Under the pieces are notes generated by a model that saw nothing but the letters and a program-made list of their open reading frames with translations, was not told the origin of the DNA and ran no database searches. 26,448 bases of DNA from JAAYKM01 sp964411235 (lineage in GTDB: Bacteria > Desulfobacterota > Syntrophia > Syntrophales > JAAYKM01), in the NCBI GenBank assembly GCA_964411235.1, contig CAYPKE010000015.1, forward strand, positions 1 through 26,448, written 5' to 3'. Shown in pieces: positions 16,685 through 24,567 of this stretch. Within the stretch, counting starts at the first letter, position 1, and each line of letters begins with the position of its first letter. The position numbers and the translations under genes are program-made.

Positions 16685-18082
16685 TCACTCACGCGGACGC
16701 CAATGCTTAAGCACCATGCTTCTCGCCTCCGCCGGCGTGGCCAGCTTGCCTTCCAGTTGCGCCGTTTCCACGGCTTGCAGAATCTTACTGAATTGCGGTC
16801 CCGGTGTAAATCCCATCGCTTGAAGATCATATCCGGAAAGCAGTCGCGGCGGCCGGAGTTCTTCGGCAGGAAGCGCTGCCAGCCTTTCCCGGCAGAAATC
16901 GTAGTGATCAAGCAACCCGTGGCTTCCCAGACAATCCAGCCGATGCAGCTCAAGGTGCAGTTCAAATTCCGGCATGCGGAGAAAACGCTTTAGGCGACTT
17001 GCCCGCATGTCCTTGACGCTCATAAATAACATGTGATGCCGTATCAGGGCAAGAATCGCGTCGCGGTCACCATGAGAAAACTTCATTCGCCGCAGAACCG
17101 TCTCGGCAATTTCCACACTTTTTCCGACATGCCCGTAAAAATGGATGCCCTTTTCGTCAATAGACTGCGTCAGCGCCTTGCCTGCATCGTGCAGAACAAT
17201 GGCCCATGCCAGACGCATATCACCCACGGCGCCAAAACCGCCCCGGAAGGATTCCAGCATGCGCAGGACATGTTGCCACACGTCACCCTCCGGGTGGTGG
17301 CGGAGCGGCTGGGCAATACCTGACAGGTAAGAAACCTCCGGGATGATTCGGAAAAGCAGTCCGGACGCTGACAGAAGCGACATACCCTCGGCAGGCCGCT
17401 TTCCGGTCAGTAATTTTGTCAATTCGTCCCGGATGCGCTCGGCGCTGATCCGGCCGATCGCCTTTGCATGAGCTCCGATTGCCTCAAAGGTTTCTGATTG
17501 GATGGTAAAATCAAGGTTCGCCGCGAGGCGGACCGCCCGCAACATGCGCAAATGATCCTCCGCGAACCGTTCATGAGGATTTCCAATGGTACGGATGAGA
17601 CGTGACCGGATATCCGCTCCCCCACCCACCCAATCCAGTATTTCCTGAGATTCCGGATCCATGAGCAGGCCGTTGACGGTAAAGTCCCGACGCCGCACAT
17701 CTTCTTCGGCACTGCCGAAATGGACTGCGGAAGGTCTGCGTCCGTCTACGTATGGACTCTCCCGTCGGAACGTCGCCACATCAAAGGCGTAATCGTCTTC
17801 GAGAACCATAATAATTCCGAAGGCCGCGCCAATGGGAACGGTCCGGGGAAAGAGGCGCTGAACCTGTTCCGGTCGGGCCGAGGTAACAATATCGTAATCT
17901 TCCGGAACTTGTCCCAGAAGAAGATCCCGGACGCAGCCGCCGACAAAATACCCTTCATGGCCTGCTTCCTTGAGGCGACGGACGATTCGTACCGCCGCAT
18001 CCTTTGCCAAAGCGGCATTGAAGGGGCGAGTATTTGCTTTCAACCGGTTTCTGCTCCCGGGAATTTTCCGGTCCCGATGCAA
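16685..18082 (-). CDS. cca: CCA-type tRNA nucleotidyltransferase / poly(A) polymerase family with HD domain
   Basis: This is a class II nucleotidyltransferase that adds or repairs the 3' CCA of tRNA; A-only or poly(A) activity cannot be excluded by eye. Motifs are FVGGCVRDLLLG (about 47-57), the metal-binding DYD at 62-64, RRDFTVNGLL (about 131-140), and AERIRDEL, followed by an HD phosphohydrolase domain with DVWQHV and LHDAGK. No ATG lies near the N-terminus. The coordinates use a TTG at 18082 (465 residues), and a TTG about 13 codons further in, behind GGGAG, is an alternative. It lies 81 bp after thiC on the same strand and so may be read from the thiamine promoter. Confidence 0.9.
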   Translation of the reverse strand: MHRDRKIPGSRNRLKANTRPFNAALAKDAAVRIVRRLKEAGHEGYFVGGCVRDLLLGQVPEDYDIVTSARPEQVQRLFPRTVPIGAAFGIIMVLEDDYAFDVATFRRESPYVDGRRPSAVHFGSAEEDVRRRDFTVNGLLMDPESQEILDWVGGGADIRSRLIRTIGNPHERFAEDHLRMLRAVRLAANLDFTIQSETFEAIGAHAKAIGRISAERIRDELTKLLTGKRPAEGMSLLSASGLLFRIIPEVSYLSGIAQPLRHHPEGDVWQHVLRMLESFRGGFGAVGDMRLAWAIVLHDAGKALTQSIDEKGIHFYGHVGKSVEIAETVLRRMKFSHGDRDAILALIRHHMLFMSVKDMRASRLKRFLRMPEFELHLELHRLDCLGSHGLLDHYDFCRERLAALPAEELRPPRLLSGYDLQAMGFTPGPQFSKILQAVETAQLEGKLATPAEARSMVLKHWRPRE

Positions 18083-18163
18083 AATCTCGCGCCAAGACAG
18101 GCATCCCTGATGGTGAAGGTGATCCCCGACAGGTCAATTCAGGAAAAAAGCACGTCGAAAGGA

Positions 18164-19453
18164 TCAGAACATTTGATGGCTTTCCCTTTTCCCCAGTTTG
18201 ATGGCACACAGTTCGCCGCACATGGTGCATCCTTCCTCCCGGGCAGAATCGCTCTTCTCGAGCCATGACGCCGACCTCTGCGGATCGAGCGACAGATCAA
18301 TCTGCCCCTGCCAGTCGAATTCCTTGCGGCTACGGGCCATCCGGGCATCCCGTTCCCAGGCGCCGGGAAAACCTTTAGCCAGATCGGCAATATGGGCGGC
18401 CAGTTTGGAGGCCATGATTCCTTCCCGCACATCCTCCAGATTGGGAAGACGCAGGTGTTCCGAAGGCGTGACATAACAGAGAAAATCGGCACCTGCCGCC
18501 CCGGCGATGGCGCCGCCTATCGCTGCGGTTATGTGATCGTATCCGGGAGCGATATCCGTCGGCAAAGGGCCCAGCACATAGAAAGGCGCTCCGCGGCAGA
18601 GCCTTTTCTGCAGCAGGATGTTCGCCTCGATCTGCCCTATGGGTACATGCCCCGGACCTTCGATCATTACCTGAACGCCTCTTTCCCATGCCCGCTGGGT
18701 CAGTTCCCCCAGCAAAAGCAGCTCCTGAACCTGCCCCCGATCCGTCGCATCGGCAATGCAGCCGGGACGCAACCCGTCGCCAAGGCTCAAAACCATGTCG
18801 TAGCGCCGGGCGATGTCGAGAAGATGGTCATACTGCTCATAGAGAGGATTTTCGCGACCGTTGCAGTCGATCCACCGGGCCAGAATAGACCCGCCACGGC
18901 TGACGATACCCAAAATGCGCCCCTCGGCAAGAATACACCCGATGCTACGCTGTGTGACCCCACAATGGACCGTGATAAAATCAACACCGTCCTCGCCATG
19001 TTCCTCAATGGCCCGGAAGAGATCGTCACCGGTCATCTCGACAACGGATCGCCCCCCCGCAAGGGTGTCCGCCGCCGCCTGATAAATGGGCACTGTCCCG
19101 ACGGCCAGGGTTGAAGCCGCCATCACGGCCCGCCGGGTCCTGCGGATATCACCCCCGGTTGAGAGGTCCATCAGGGCGTCCGCACCGGCTTCAACGCATA
19201 CCCGCACCTTCCCCAGCTCCAGATCGAGATCATCATGATCCTGCGACGTTCCGATATTGGCGTTGACCTTTGTCCGCAATCCCTTCCCGACAGCAAGGGG
19301 CATACCTCCCGCGTGTTTCCTGTTCCTGACCACGACAATACTGCCGTCTTCAACGCCCCGGCGAATCAACTCGGGTGCAACGCCTTCCGCGGCCGCGCAA
19401 AGATTCATCTCTTCAGTGATGACACCCCGACGTGCCGAATCCAACTGTGTCAT
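18164..19453 (-). CDS. thiC: Phosphomethylpyrimidine synthase ThiC, short form
   Basis: ThiC is the unusual radical SAM enzyme that rearranges aminoimidazole ribotide into HMP phosphate for thiamine. The start at 19453 follows GGAGG about 8 bases upstream and gives 429 residues, the short form lacking the N-terminal extension of the enterobacterial enzyme. Core motifs are NANIGTSQDHDD, GADALMDLSTGGDI, FITVHCGVT, MIEGPGHVPIGQIEAN and FYVLGPLPTDIAPGYDH. The C-terminal cysteines C409, C412 and C416 are spaced CX2CX3C, one shorter than the CX2CX4C described for ThiC. A BzaF-type benzimidazole synthase is a related alternative, but the TPP riboswitch and thiD/TPK neighbours favour thiamine. Confidence 0.9.
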   Translation of the reverse strand: MTQLDSARRGVITEEMNLCAAAEGVAPELIRRGVEDGSIVVVRNRKHAGGMPLAVGKGLRTKVNANIGTSQDHDDLDLELGKVRVCVEAGADALMDLSTGGDIRRTRRAVMAASTLAVGTVPIYQAAADTLAGGRSVVEMTGDDLFRAIEEHGEDGVDFITVHCGVTQRSIGCILAEGRILGIVSRGGSILARWIDCNGRENPLYEQYDHLLDIARRYDMVLSLGDGLRPGCIADATDRGQVQELLLLGELTQRAWERGVQVMIEGPGHVPIGQIEANILLQKRLCRGAPFYVLGPLPTDIAPGYDHITAAIGGAIAGAAGADFLCYVTPSEHLRLPNLEDVREGIMASKLAAHIADLAKGFPGAWERDARMARSRKEFDWQGQIDLSLDPQRSASWLEKSDSAREEGCTMCGELCAIKLGKRESHQMF

Positions 19454-19530
19454 AAAGAAACCTCCGACAGGTCCTGTGACCTGCATGTATTAATTGCCTG
19501 TAAAAAACAACTTCGACCCATATCCCGGCC

Positions 19531-19547
19531 CGCCGTTTGAAACGGCG
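19531..19547. other. Perfect short palindrome between thiD and thiC
   Basis: The 17-base sequence CGCCGTTTGAAACGGCG lies in the 98 bp between the thiD stop and the thiC start. It can form a 5-8 bp hairpin in the transcript. A T-rich stretch (GTTGTTTTTT on the minus strand) occurs about 20 bases further on, too far for a standard terminator. It could be an RNA processing or partial attenuation element, or chance. Confidence 0.35.
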
Positions 19548-19551
19548 ATTC

Positions 19552-20388
19552 CTAAAGCTGACGCCATTGCCCCACAACGGGCGCCAGGTGATTGGTCGGC
19601 CCGTGCCCCGAACCCAGCGCAAAAGCATGGCGGATTGCCTCGGTAATATAGGCCTTCGCCCGGGAAACGGCATTGGAAATCTCCATCCCCTGGGCAATCC
19701 CGGTTGCCAGGGCCGCGGAAAATGTACAGCCCGTTCCATGCGTATTCCGCGTTTCGATCCGTGCGGCGGAGAATTCTCGAAAATCCCGGCCGTCAAAAAA
19801 AACATCCACGGCCTCACCAGTGCGATGCCCCCCCTTGACCACGACATGCTTCGCCCCCAAGGCATGTATACGCCGCGCCGCTTCTTTCATGTCATCCTTC
19901 GAGGCAATGCCGATATCCGAGAGCACCTCGGCTTCCGGAATGTTCGGAGTAATTACATAAGCCAGGGGAACCAGACCGGTCTTCAGCAATGTCGCGACAT
20001 CTCCCCGGATAAGCTGCGATCCGCCCTTTGCCACCATAACAGGATCCACCACAAGCTTTTCGATTTTATAATGCCGTATCCTGTCGATAACCGCCTCCAG
20101 GATATCCTGCCGGGCAAGCATCCCGGTTTTGGCCGCGTCCACGCCGATATCCTGGACGACGGCATCAAACTGTTGTGCCACGAATTCCGGCGGAATGTCG
20201 TAAATACCGTGGACACCCATGGTATTCTGGGCCGTCAGGGCCGTGATCACGCTCATTCCGAAACCACCCAGAACCGTGATTGTCTTCAGGTCGGCCTGAA
20301 TACCCGCCCCGCCACCCGAATCGGAGCCCGCGATGGTCAACACTCTGGCCGGCTTCACAGCCTTTCTTCCCGCCGACGGATCATTCAT
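19552..20388 (-). CDS. thiD: Hydroxymethylpyrimidine / phosphomethylpyrimidine kinase
   Basis: ThiD phosphorylates HMP and HMP-P to HMP-PP, the pyrimidine half of thiamine phosphate. The 278-residue ribokinase-fold protein shows TIAGSDSGGGAGIQADLKT, GGFGMSVITALTAQNT, DPVMVAKGG, TPNIPEAEVL, VVKGGH and the anion-hole/catalytic NTHGTGCTFSAALA, ending at normal length. No ThiE (thiamine phosphate synthase) domain is fused to it, and no thiE lies in the window. Its ATG overlaps the stop of the upstream pyrophosphokinase gene as ATGA, so translation is coupled. Confidence 0.96.
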   Translation of the reverse strand: MNDPSAGRKAVKPARVLTIAGSDSGGGAGIQADLKTITVLGGFGMSVITALTAQNTMGVHGIYDIPPEFVAQQFDAVVQDIGVDAAKTGMLARQDILEAVIDRIRHYKIEKLVVDPVMVAKGGSQLIRGDVATLLKTGLVPLAYVITPNIPEAEVLSDIGIASKDDMKEAARRIHALGAKHVVVKGGHRTGEAVDVFFDGRDFREFSAARIETRNTHGTGCTFSAALATGIAQGMEISNAVSRAKAYITEAIRHAFALGSGHGPTNHLAPVVGQWRQL

Positions 20389-21038
20389 TCTTCTGCCTTT
20401 GTCTTGATCACCAGAAGGTAGCCGCTGGTGACCTGAATCATGCCCTTGTCATGCAGCAAACGATTGCTTATCCCATAGGGTTTTCCCGCCTCCATCCTCC
20501 CGTCGAGCAGGGGATATTCGAAACCCCGGAGCGTGATGCCCGTCACCGTTGAAGTCAGCGGCAAAATCGATACGATTTGCCCCGGGTTTCCGAGAATTTC
20601 CGATTGGGACGACACCACGAAAAGCTCCTCCGAACAATCGACGATCCGGGTCTCAATTCCCCTTTCGGCCGCCACGACCAAAAGAGAAATATTCGCCAGG
20701 GTGTGGTCGATTCGCCCGCCCAGCGCCCCGTATATTTCGATCAGCCTGGGCTTCCGGTCCAGCGCGTACTGCAGGGCGAGTTCCGTATCGGTTTCATCCT
20801 TTTTGCAGGGATATTGCAGCACCCGGCATCCGCTTTCCCGGAGACAGTCCACGACATCCCGGGCCAGCGAATCCAGATCTCCGATGACTGTCTGGGGACG
20901 CAACCCAAGGTTAAGAAGATGACAAGTGCCGCCGTCGACACCGATCAGCTCGTCCGGCCGGATGTCCAGAATCCGCCGCTGCAGGAAAAGAAGGTTCGGC
21001 AAAGGTCCGCCGGCCACAATAAAGATCACTTCTTGCAT
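20385..21038 (-). CDS. Thiamine pyrophosphokinase
   Basis: This enzyme transfers pyrophosphate from ATP to thiamine, giving TPP directly in the salvage route. Motifs are the N-terminal FIVAGGPLP, DELIGVDGGTCHLL, VIGDLDSL, the metal-binding KDETDTELALQYAL, GGRIDHTLAN, and a C-terminal thiamine-binding beta domain (ITLRGFEYPLLDG, SNRL). The frame is open to an ATG at 21059 (224 residues). The ATG at 21038 (217 residues) has AGGA just upstream and matches the family N-terminus better. It is the first gene behind the TPP riboswitch. Confidence 0.92.
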   Translation of the reverse strand: MQEVIFIVAGGPLPNLLFLQRRILDIRPDELIGVDGGTCHLLNLGLRPQTVIGDLDSLARDVVDCLRESGCRVLQYPCKKDETDTELALQYALDRKPRLIEIYGALGGRIDHTLANISLLVVAAERGIETRIVDCSEELFVVSSQSEILGNPGQIVSILPLTSTVTGITLRGFEYPLLDGRMEAGKPYGISNRLLHDKGMIQVTSGYLLVIKTKAEE

Positions 21039-21091
21039 ATTTCCTGAATCGGGGCTCATTCCGCTGCCAGCCCCGTCCCTTGCATGCCAAC

Positions 21092-21125
21092 AAAAAAGGC
21101 CATCCCGGATTCCCGGATCATGGCC
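21092..21125 (-). terminator. Rho-independent terminator controlled by the TPP riboswitch
   Basis: On the minus strand a GC-rich hairpin, outer stem GGCCAT/ATGGCC and inner stem CCGG/CCGG around a GAAT loop with a small bulge, is followed directly by six T. It lies between the riboswitch and the first codon of thiamine pyrophosphokinase, the expected place for an expression platform that stops transcription when TPP is bound. Confidence 0.85.
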
Positions 21126-21153
21126 GTATTGGTGTTGCCTTCCTGCTCTCTTT

Positions 21154-21225
<72 letters not shown>

Positions 21226-21234
21226 TTTTTCAGC

Positions 21235-21262
21235 ATTTTACAGAACCCACCCTGGGTAAAAA
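21235..21262 (-). promoter_or_regulatory. Possible promoter of the thiamine operon
   Basis: On the minus strand TTTTTA, 16 bases, then TAAAAT (preceded by TG) lies just upstream of the riboswitch. A start 6-8 bases after the -10 box would fall at the first riboswitch bases. The -35 match is poor, so the position is the main support. Confidence 0.3.
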
Positions 21263-21277
21263 TAACACAAGCTTCGC

Positions 21278-22042
21278 CTAGGGCAAAGCAAAAAGCTCCC
21301 GTGCATTGCCGGTGGTTACGCCCTCCACTTCCGCAAGGGTAATACCCCTGATTTCAGAAATCTTTTCCGCTGTCTTCGTGACGAAAGCCGGTTCGTTCCG
21401 TTTGCCGCGATACGGCTGAGGCGGCAGAAAAGGGGCGTCCGTTTCCACAAGCAGCATCCCGAGGGGCACTCTTTTCACGACATCGCGAATTTCTTCAGCC
21501 TTTGGATAGGTGACCGTTCCGGGAATCGAAATATAAAAACCCAGGTCCAGAAACTTCCGGGCGGCACCGTAATCTCCGGAAAAACAGTGAATCACGCCCC
21601 TCTTGCCCCCATTCCAGCTTTTCAGCATGGCAATGGTCTCCCGGTGGGCCTGACGGTTATGAATGATGACAGGCAGGTTCAAGCTTTGGGCAAGCTCCAA
21701 CTGCTCCCCGAAGCGCCGAATCTGCAATTCCCGGGGGGCGTAATCCCGGAAGAAATCCAGCCCGATCTCTCCATAGGCGACGACTTTGTCTCTCCGGGTG
21801 AGTCCTGCCAGCACGTCATACGTTTCGGAATCGATTTCCCGAACATCATGCGGATGCACACCGACCGCCGCATAAACCGCGTCCTGCTTTTCCGCAATCT
21901 GAACGGCTAGATGACAGTCCTTAAGATTAATGCCGACTGTCACAACGGCTTCCACCCCTGCCTGCCGCGCCCGCTCGATAACCTGCTCCCGGTCCGCATC
22001 GAAATCCCTGAGCTCCAGGTGGGCATGGGTGTCAATCAACAT
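21278..22042 (-). CDS. tatD: TatD family metal-dependent deoxyribonuclease
   Basis: TatD-type proteins are TIM-barrel, metal-dependent 3'-5' exonucleases in DNA repair and degradation. The 254-residue product has all family metal sites: THAHLE (H6, H8), GVHPHDV, YGEIGLDFF, VIIHNRQAH, HCFSGD and LLVETDAPFLPPQPYRGKRN. An ideal AAGGAGGT lies 9 bases before the ATG. It reads toward the thiamine leader, 52 bp away. Only a short ACCC/GGGT repeat without a T-run lies between, so some read-through into the riboswitch is possible. Confidence 0.94.
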   Translation of the reverse strand: MLIDTHAHLELRDFDADREQVIERARQAGVEAVVTVGINLKDCHLAVQIAEKQDAVYAAVGVHPHDVREIDSETYDVLAGLTRRDKVVAYGEIGLDFFRDYAPRELQIRRFGEQLELAQSLNLPVIIHNRQAHRETIAMLKSWNGGKRGVIHCFSGDYGAARKFLDLGFYISIPGTVTYPKAEEIRDVVKRVPLGMLLVETDAPFLPPQPYRGKRNEPAFVTKTAEKISEIRGITLAEVEGVTTGNARELFALP

Positions 22043-22139
22043 AAGACTAAACCTCCTTGCGCAAGCTGCCCTAACCCATCTTGTCTCCGGCGGAACGCTG
22101 CCTGTCGATCATTCAATGAACACTTTCTTTCCAAAGCGA

Positions 22140-23162
22140 CTACTGAGACTGAACCATACCGTTCGCTTTTTGCAGATACTGAACCGCTTCCTTGACGATC
22201 CGGTCAAGCAGTTCCTGGCATGTTGGAATATCCTGAATCAACCCGATAGCCTGGCCGACCATAAGCGGCGCACGGTCCACATCGCCCGCATCCCAGGCCT
22301 GCTTGATTTTCTGTCCGGACAAAAGCGGGATAAGTTCCCGCAACCCGCCATGGCGCTGTTCCACGTCAATGATATCCTGGATCAGCCTTGATCTCAGTGC
22401 CCTTCCCTGAAAGCCGACCGTCCGGCCAAAGATGGTCGTGTCCACCTCGCTGCGCCTGAGCAGTTCGTGTTTGATATTCTCGTGAACATCACATTCCTGG
22501 GTTGCAATAAACCGCGTCGCCATCATGACGCCCTGGGCACCCAAGACCATCGCCGCGGCCATCGTGCGGCCATCGGCGATGCCGCCCACGGCAATCACCG
22601 GGATGTCAAGCGCATCAACCGTTCGCGGCGTCAGGAGCATCGTCGTCACGTCATCTTTCACCGGATGTCCTCCGGCTTCGAATCCCACAGCATAAACACC
22701 GTCATAGCCTACCTTCTGAGCATGCAGGGCGTGCCGGACGGAACCGACCTTATGAAAAATCTTCACATTGGATTTCTTCAACATTTCGACCGTCTTCATA
22801 CCCGAAGCGATATCCACGGGCATACCGGAAAACTCGATTCCCGCAACCTGTTCTTCTGCGCAGACCCGAATGAATTCGTCGTGCTGGGCCGTCGTCACCC
22901 GCAGCGAGGGCAGGCGGTAATACTCCCGAAAGGAAGGAACGAACGTAATATTCACCATAAACGGCTTGTCCGTCAGTTTCCTCGTTTCGTGAATGGCGCT
23001 CCGGAATTCCTCTTCTGTTGAATAATTGCCTGCCGTCAGGTTGCCCATACCCCCGGCATTGGAAATCGCCGCACAGAATTGGGGTTTGCACAACCACATC
23101 ATGGCGCCGCACAGAATCGGATATTTTATGCCGAACATCTCCGTTATGGCCGTTTTGAACAT
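22140..23162 (-). CDS. NAD(P)H-dependent flavin oxidoreductase, nitronate monooxygenase / FabK-like
   Basis: The 340-residue TIM-barrel flavoprotein belongs to the 2-nitropropane dioxygenase family (PF03060). Visible motifs are FGIKYPILCGAM at the start, the FMN-site ISNAGGMGNLTAG, the FEAGGH motif with the candidate catalytic H166, and the phosphate-binding AVGGIADGRTMAAAMVLGAQ, followed by MMATRFIATQE. Members include nitronate monooxygenases and the enoyl-ACP reductase FabK; the sequence does not decide between them. No fatty acid synthesis genes are adjacent. AAAGGAG lies at proper spacing before the ATG. The 97 bp to tatD hold nothing but its ribosome site. Confidence 0.85.
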   Translation of the reverse strand: MFKTAITEMFGIKYPILCGAMMWLCKPQFCAAISNAGGMGNLTAGNYSTEEEFRSAIHETRKLTDKPFMVNITFVPSFREYYRLPSLRVTTAQHDEFIRVCAEEQVAGIEFSGMPVDIASGMKTVEMLKKSNVKIFHKVGSVRHALHAQKVGYDGVYAVGFEAGGHPVKDDVTTMLLTPRTVDALDIPVIAVGGIADGRTMAAAMVLGAQGVMMATRFIATQECDVHENIKHELLRRSEVDTTIFGRTVGFQGRALRSRLIQDIIDVEQRHGGLRELIPLLSGQKIKQAWDAGDVDRAPLMVGQAIGLIQDIPTCQELLDRIVKEAVQYLQKANGMVQSQ

Positions 23163-23316
23163 GCTAGGTCTCCTTTCCTATCTCCATCGGTTTTCTGAAA
23201 TTTTTGTTTTTGAGAACCAGTCTCGGCCCGCCTATACCATACTTGCCGCACTTCCGGCAATCACAAATACGGAAGCGTCATCATTGCAGATCATTCGGAA
23301 AAGGACGGAAAACGGC

Positions 23317-23347
23317 AAGGTCCCCCGTCCTGAAGCCGGGGGACCTT
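23317..23347 (-). terminator. Strong hairpin after the ferritin-like gene
   Basis: An 11-bp perfect stem, AAGGTCCCCCG paired with CGGGGGACCTT around a 9-base loop, lies 36 bases past the stop of the ferritin-like gene. On the minus strand the next bases are GCCGTTTTCC, a short imperfect T-run. The very stable stem and position suggest a terminator between this gene and the flavin oxidoreductase gene. Confidence 0.65.
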
Positions 23348-23382
23348 GATCATTCGGAATAATAATCGACCAAGCTCCGGGG

Positions 23383-23898
23383 TTACCAGTGCCCCCGGGT
23401 GATTTCCTTCTGGTGGTAATACAGCTCCGGATTTTCCAGGAAGGCCAGAGAATCTATGAGACTCAGAAAGTGCTCCGTTTCCTCGTTAACCAGCAGCATA
23501 TAGAACTTCTTTTCCATGAGATCCGTCGCCCCGGCGGCAAGAGACTGGTAATATTTGATACCTTCCTCCTCAAATTCGGCCGCGGTCTTGATGGCTTCAA
23601 TGTCACCAGACGCCCCCTTTTCCTTTTCCTTGCTTTGACTCAGCGCCTCGGCAAAGATGTTCACCGGCACGTCCCGCGGTTCCGATACGGTCTTCTCCGG
23701 CCACTTGCCCGACGCCTCCAGGGCCTTGTATAATTCCTGGAATTTCTTGATATGGGACTCCTCCGCGCGGATCAGGAACTCGAACATCCATTTCCCGGTA
23801 TCATTTTTAGTCTCTTTCAGACATTTTTCATAGAATTTCTTCCCGTCCTCTTCCATCTTTATTGCATACTTTAAAGCTTCCAGCCGATTGCTACTCAT
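23383..23898 (-). CDS. Ferritin-like diiron protein, rubrerythrin family without rubredoxin domain
   Basis: The 171-residue protein carries the four-helix diiron pattern: a first-helix glutamate in KMEEDGKKFYEKC (about 15-26), RAEESHIKKF with the ExxH pair (E46, H49), a second EFEEEGIKYYQSL, and NEETEHFLSL. Family members act in peroxide or oxygen defence of anaerobes. No CxxC pair is present, so the rubredoxin domain that supplies electrons in classical rubrerythrin is lacking. AAGGAGGAT stands 6 bases before the ATG. The gene reads away from the copper ATPase remnant; I see no convincing promoter in the 120 bp upstream. Confidence 0.85.
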   Translation of the reverse strand: MSSNRLEALKYAIKMEEDGKKFYEKCLKETKNDTGKWMFEFLIRAEESHIKKFQELYKALEASGKWPEKTVSEPRDVPVNIFAEALSQSKEKEKGASGDIEAIKTAAEFEEEGIKYYQSLAAGATDLMEKKFYMLLVNEETEHFLSLIDSLAFLENPELYYHQKEITRGHW

Positions 23899-24017
23899 TT
23901 TTCATCCTCCTTCATCGAATGTCGTTTGAAACCCTTTGCTTCCGCTACGCTCTCGGGAAAATCAGTTTGCAAAAGCTACCTGTATGGTATCCAATTTAAT
24001 TTTTCGATTCCCAGAAG

Positions 24018-24331
24018 TCAAGTGCTGTAACAGCCCTGTCCCCGACACTTCAGCGAAAGCCGCCTCAGCCGGAGAGAATTGGAAACGACGGAAACGGAAC
24101 TGAAGTCTATGGCGACTGCGGCGAATTCCGGTATCAGCAGGATGCCGAAAAAGGGGTATCGCACTCCGGCCACAAACGGTTCCCTTTCCACGAAAGCGCC
24201 TTCCCAAAAGCTCCCGGTCCCAGGTTGGAATTCACCCGCCCCCGACCGACACCTTCAATGCCGCTTAATACCCTGGTTACGTTCATGAAGCAGTGCCGGC
24301 AGGTCATTCCCTCGATCCTGATTGCTCTCAT
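24018..24331 (-). pseudogene. copA: Copper P-type ATPase remnant: HMA start joined to C-terminal end
   Basis: The ATG at 24331, behind GAGGAGGAAG, opens a heavy-metal-associated domain with the metal-binding GMTCRHC and the helix NVTRVLSGIEGV. The frame runs to a stop at 24134 (65 residues), but after about residue 50 the HMA pattern continues better in another frame (VERE). That frame, 24179-24018, reads AGVRYPFFGILLIPEFAAVA and then SSVSVVSNSLRLRRL. This is the last membrane helix pair of CopA-type copper ATPases, where IAAGVLYPFFGILLSP and SSVSVVSNALRLR are typical. The actuator, phosphorylation and ATP domains, some 600 residues, are missing. I infer a large internal deletion plus a frameshift. 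A live small HMA protein from the first frame cannot be excluded. Confidence 0.75.
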
Positions 24332-24392
24332 GTTTGCTTCCTCCTCAATTGCATGATTGGTAGTTTCTCCGGCGCAAATACCGATCAAATCT

Positions 24393-24421
24393 AACATAGC
24401 GACTATTTCACTGAAAAACAA
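24393..24421 (-). promoter_or_regulatory. Sigma-70-type promoter of the copA remnant
   Basis: On the minus strand TTGTTT, 17 bases, TATGTT precedes the HMA start by about 60 bases. It also shows that the open frame beginning at 24421 is not used in full, since its first codons lie inside this promoter. Confidence 0.55.
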
Positions 24422-24422
24422 A

Positions 24423-24451
24423 TTGAAATGAACAGGGGAAGTTGCTATGAT
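24423..24451 (+). promoter_or_regulatory. Sigma-70-type promoter of the metallo-hydrolase gene
   Basis: TTGAAA, exactly 17 bases, TATGAT is a near-consensus promoter. Transcription would start near 24458, leaving a leader of about 110 bases before the ATG at 24568. Its -35 box is 1 bp from the -35 box of the oppositely directed promoter. I see no clear hairpin or riboswitch in the leader. Confidence 0.65.
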
Positions 24452-24567
24452 TGCCCGGCATTATCGAATAAATCTTAATCACGATACGCGGATTTTTACA
24501 GCGCCAAATCGCCGGAGACGACGGTTAATATGAAAACCATCCGACCTTCCCTGATTGTGACATCGCC

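Noticed and set aside
21245..21257. ACCC/GGGT repeat after tatD
   Set aside because: The stem is only four pairs with no T-run in the tatD direction; too weak for a terminator call.
23962..24207. 81-codon minus-strand frame overlapping the copA remnant
   Set aside because: It lies in the third frame; the CopA-like residues are in the frame 24179-24018, so this one is a shadow.
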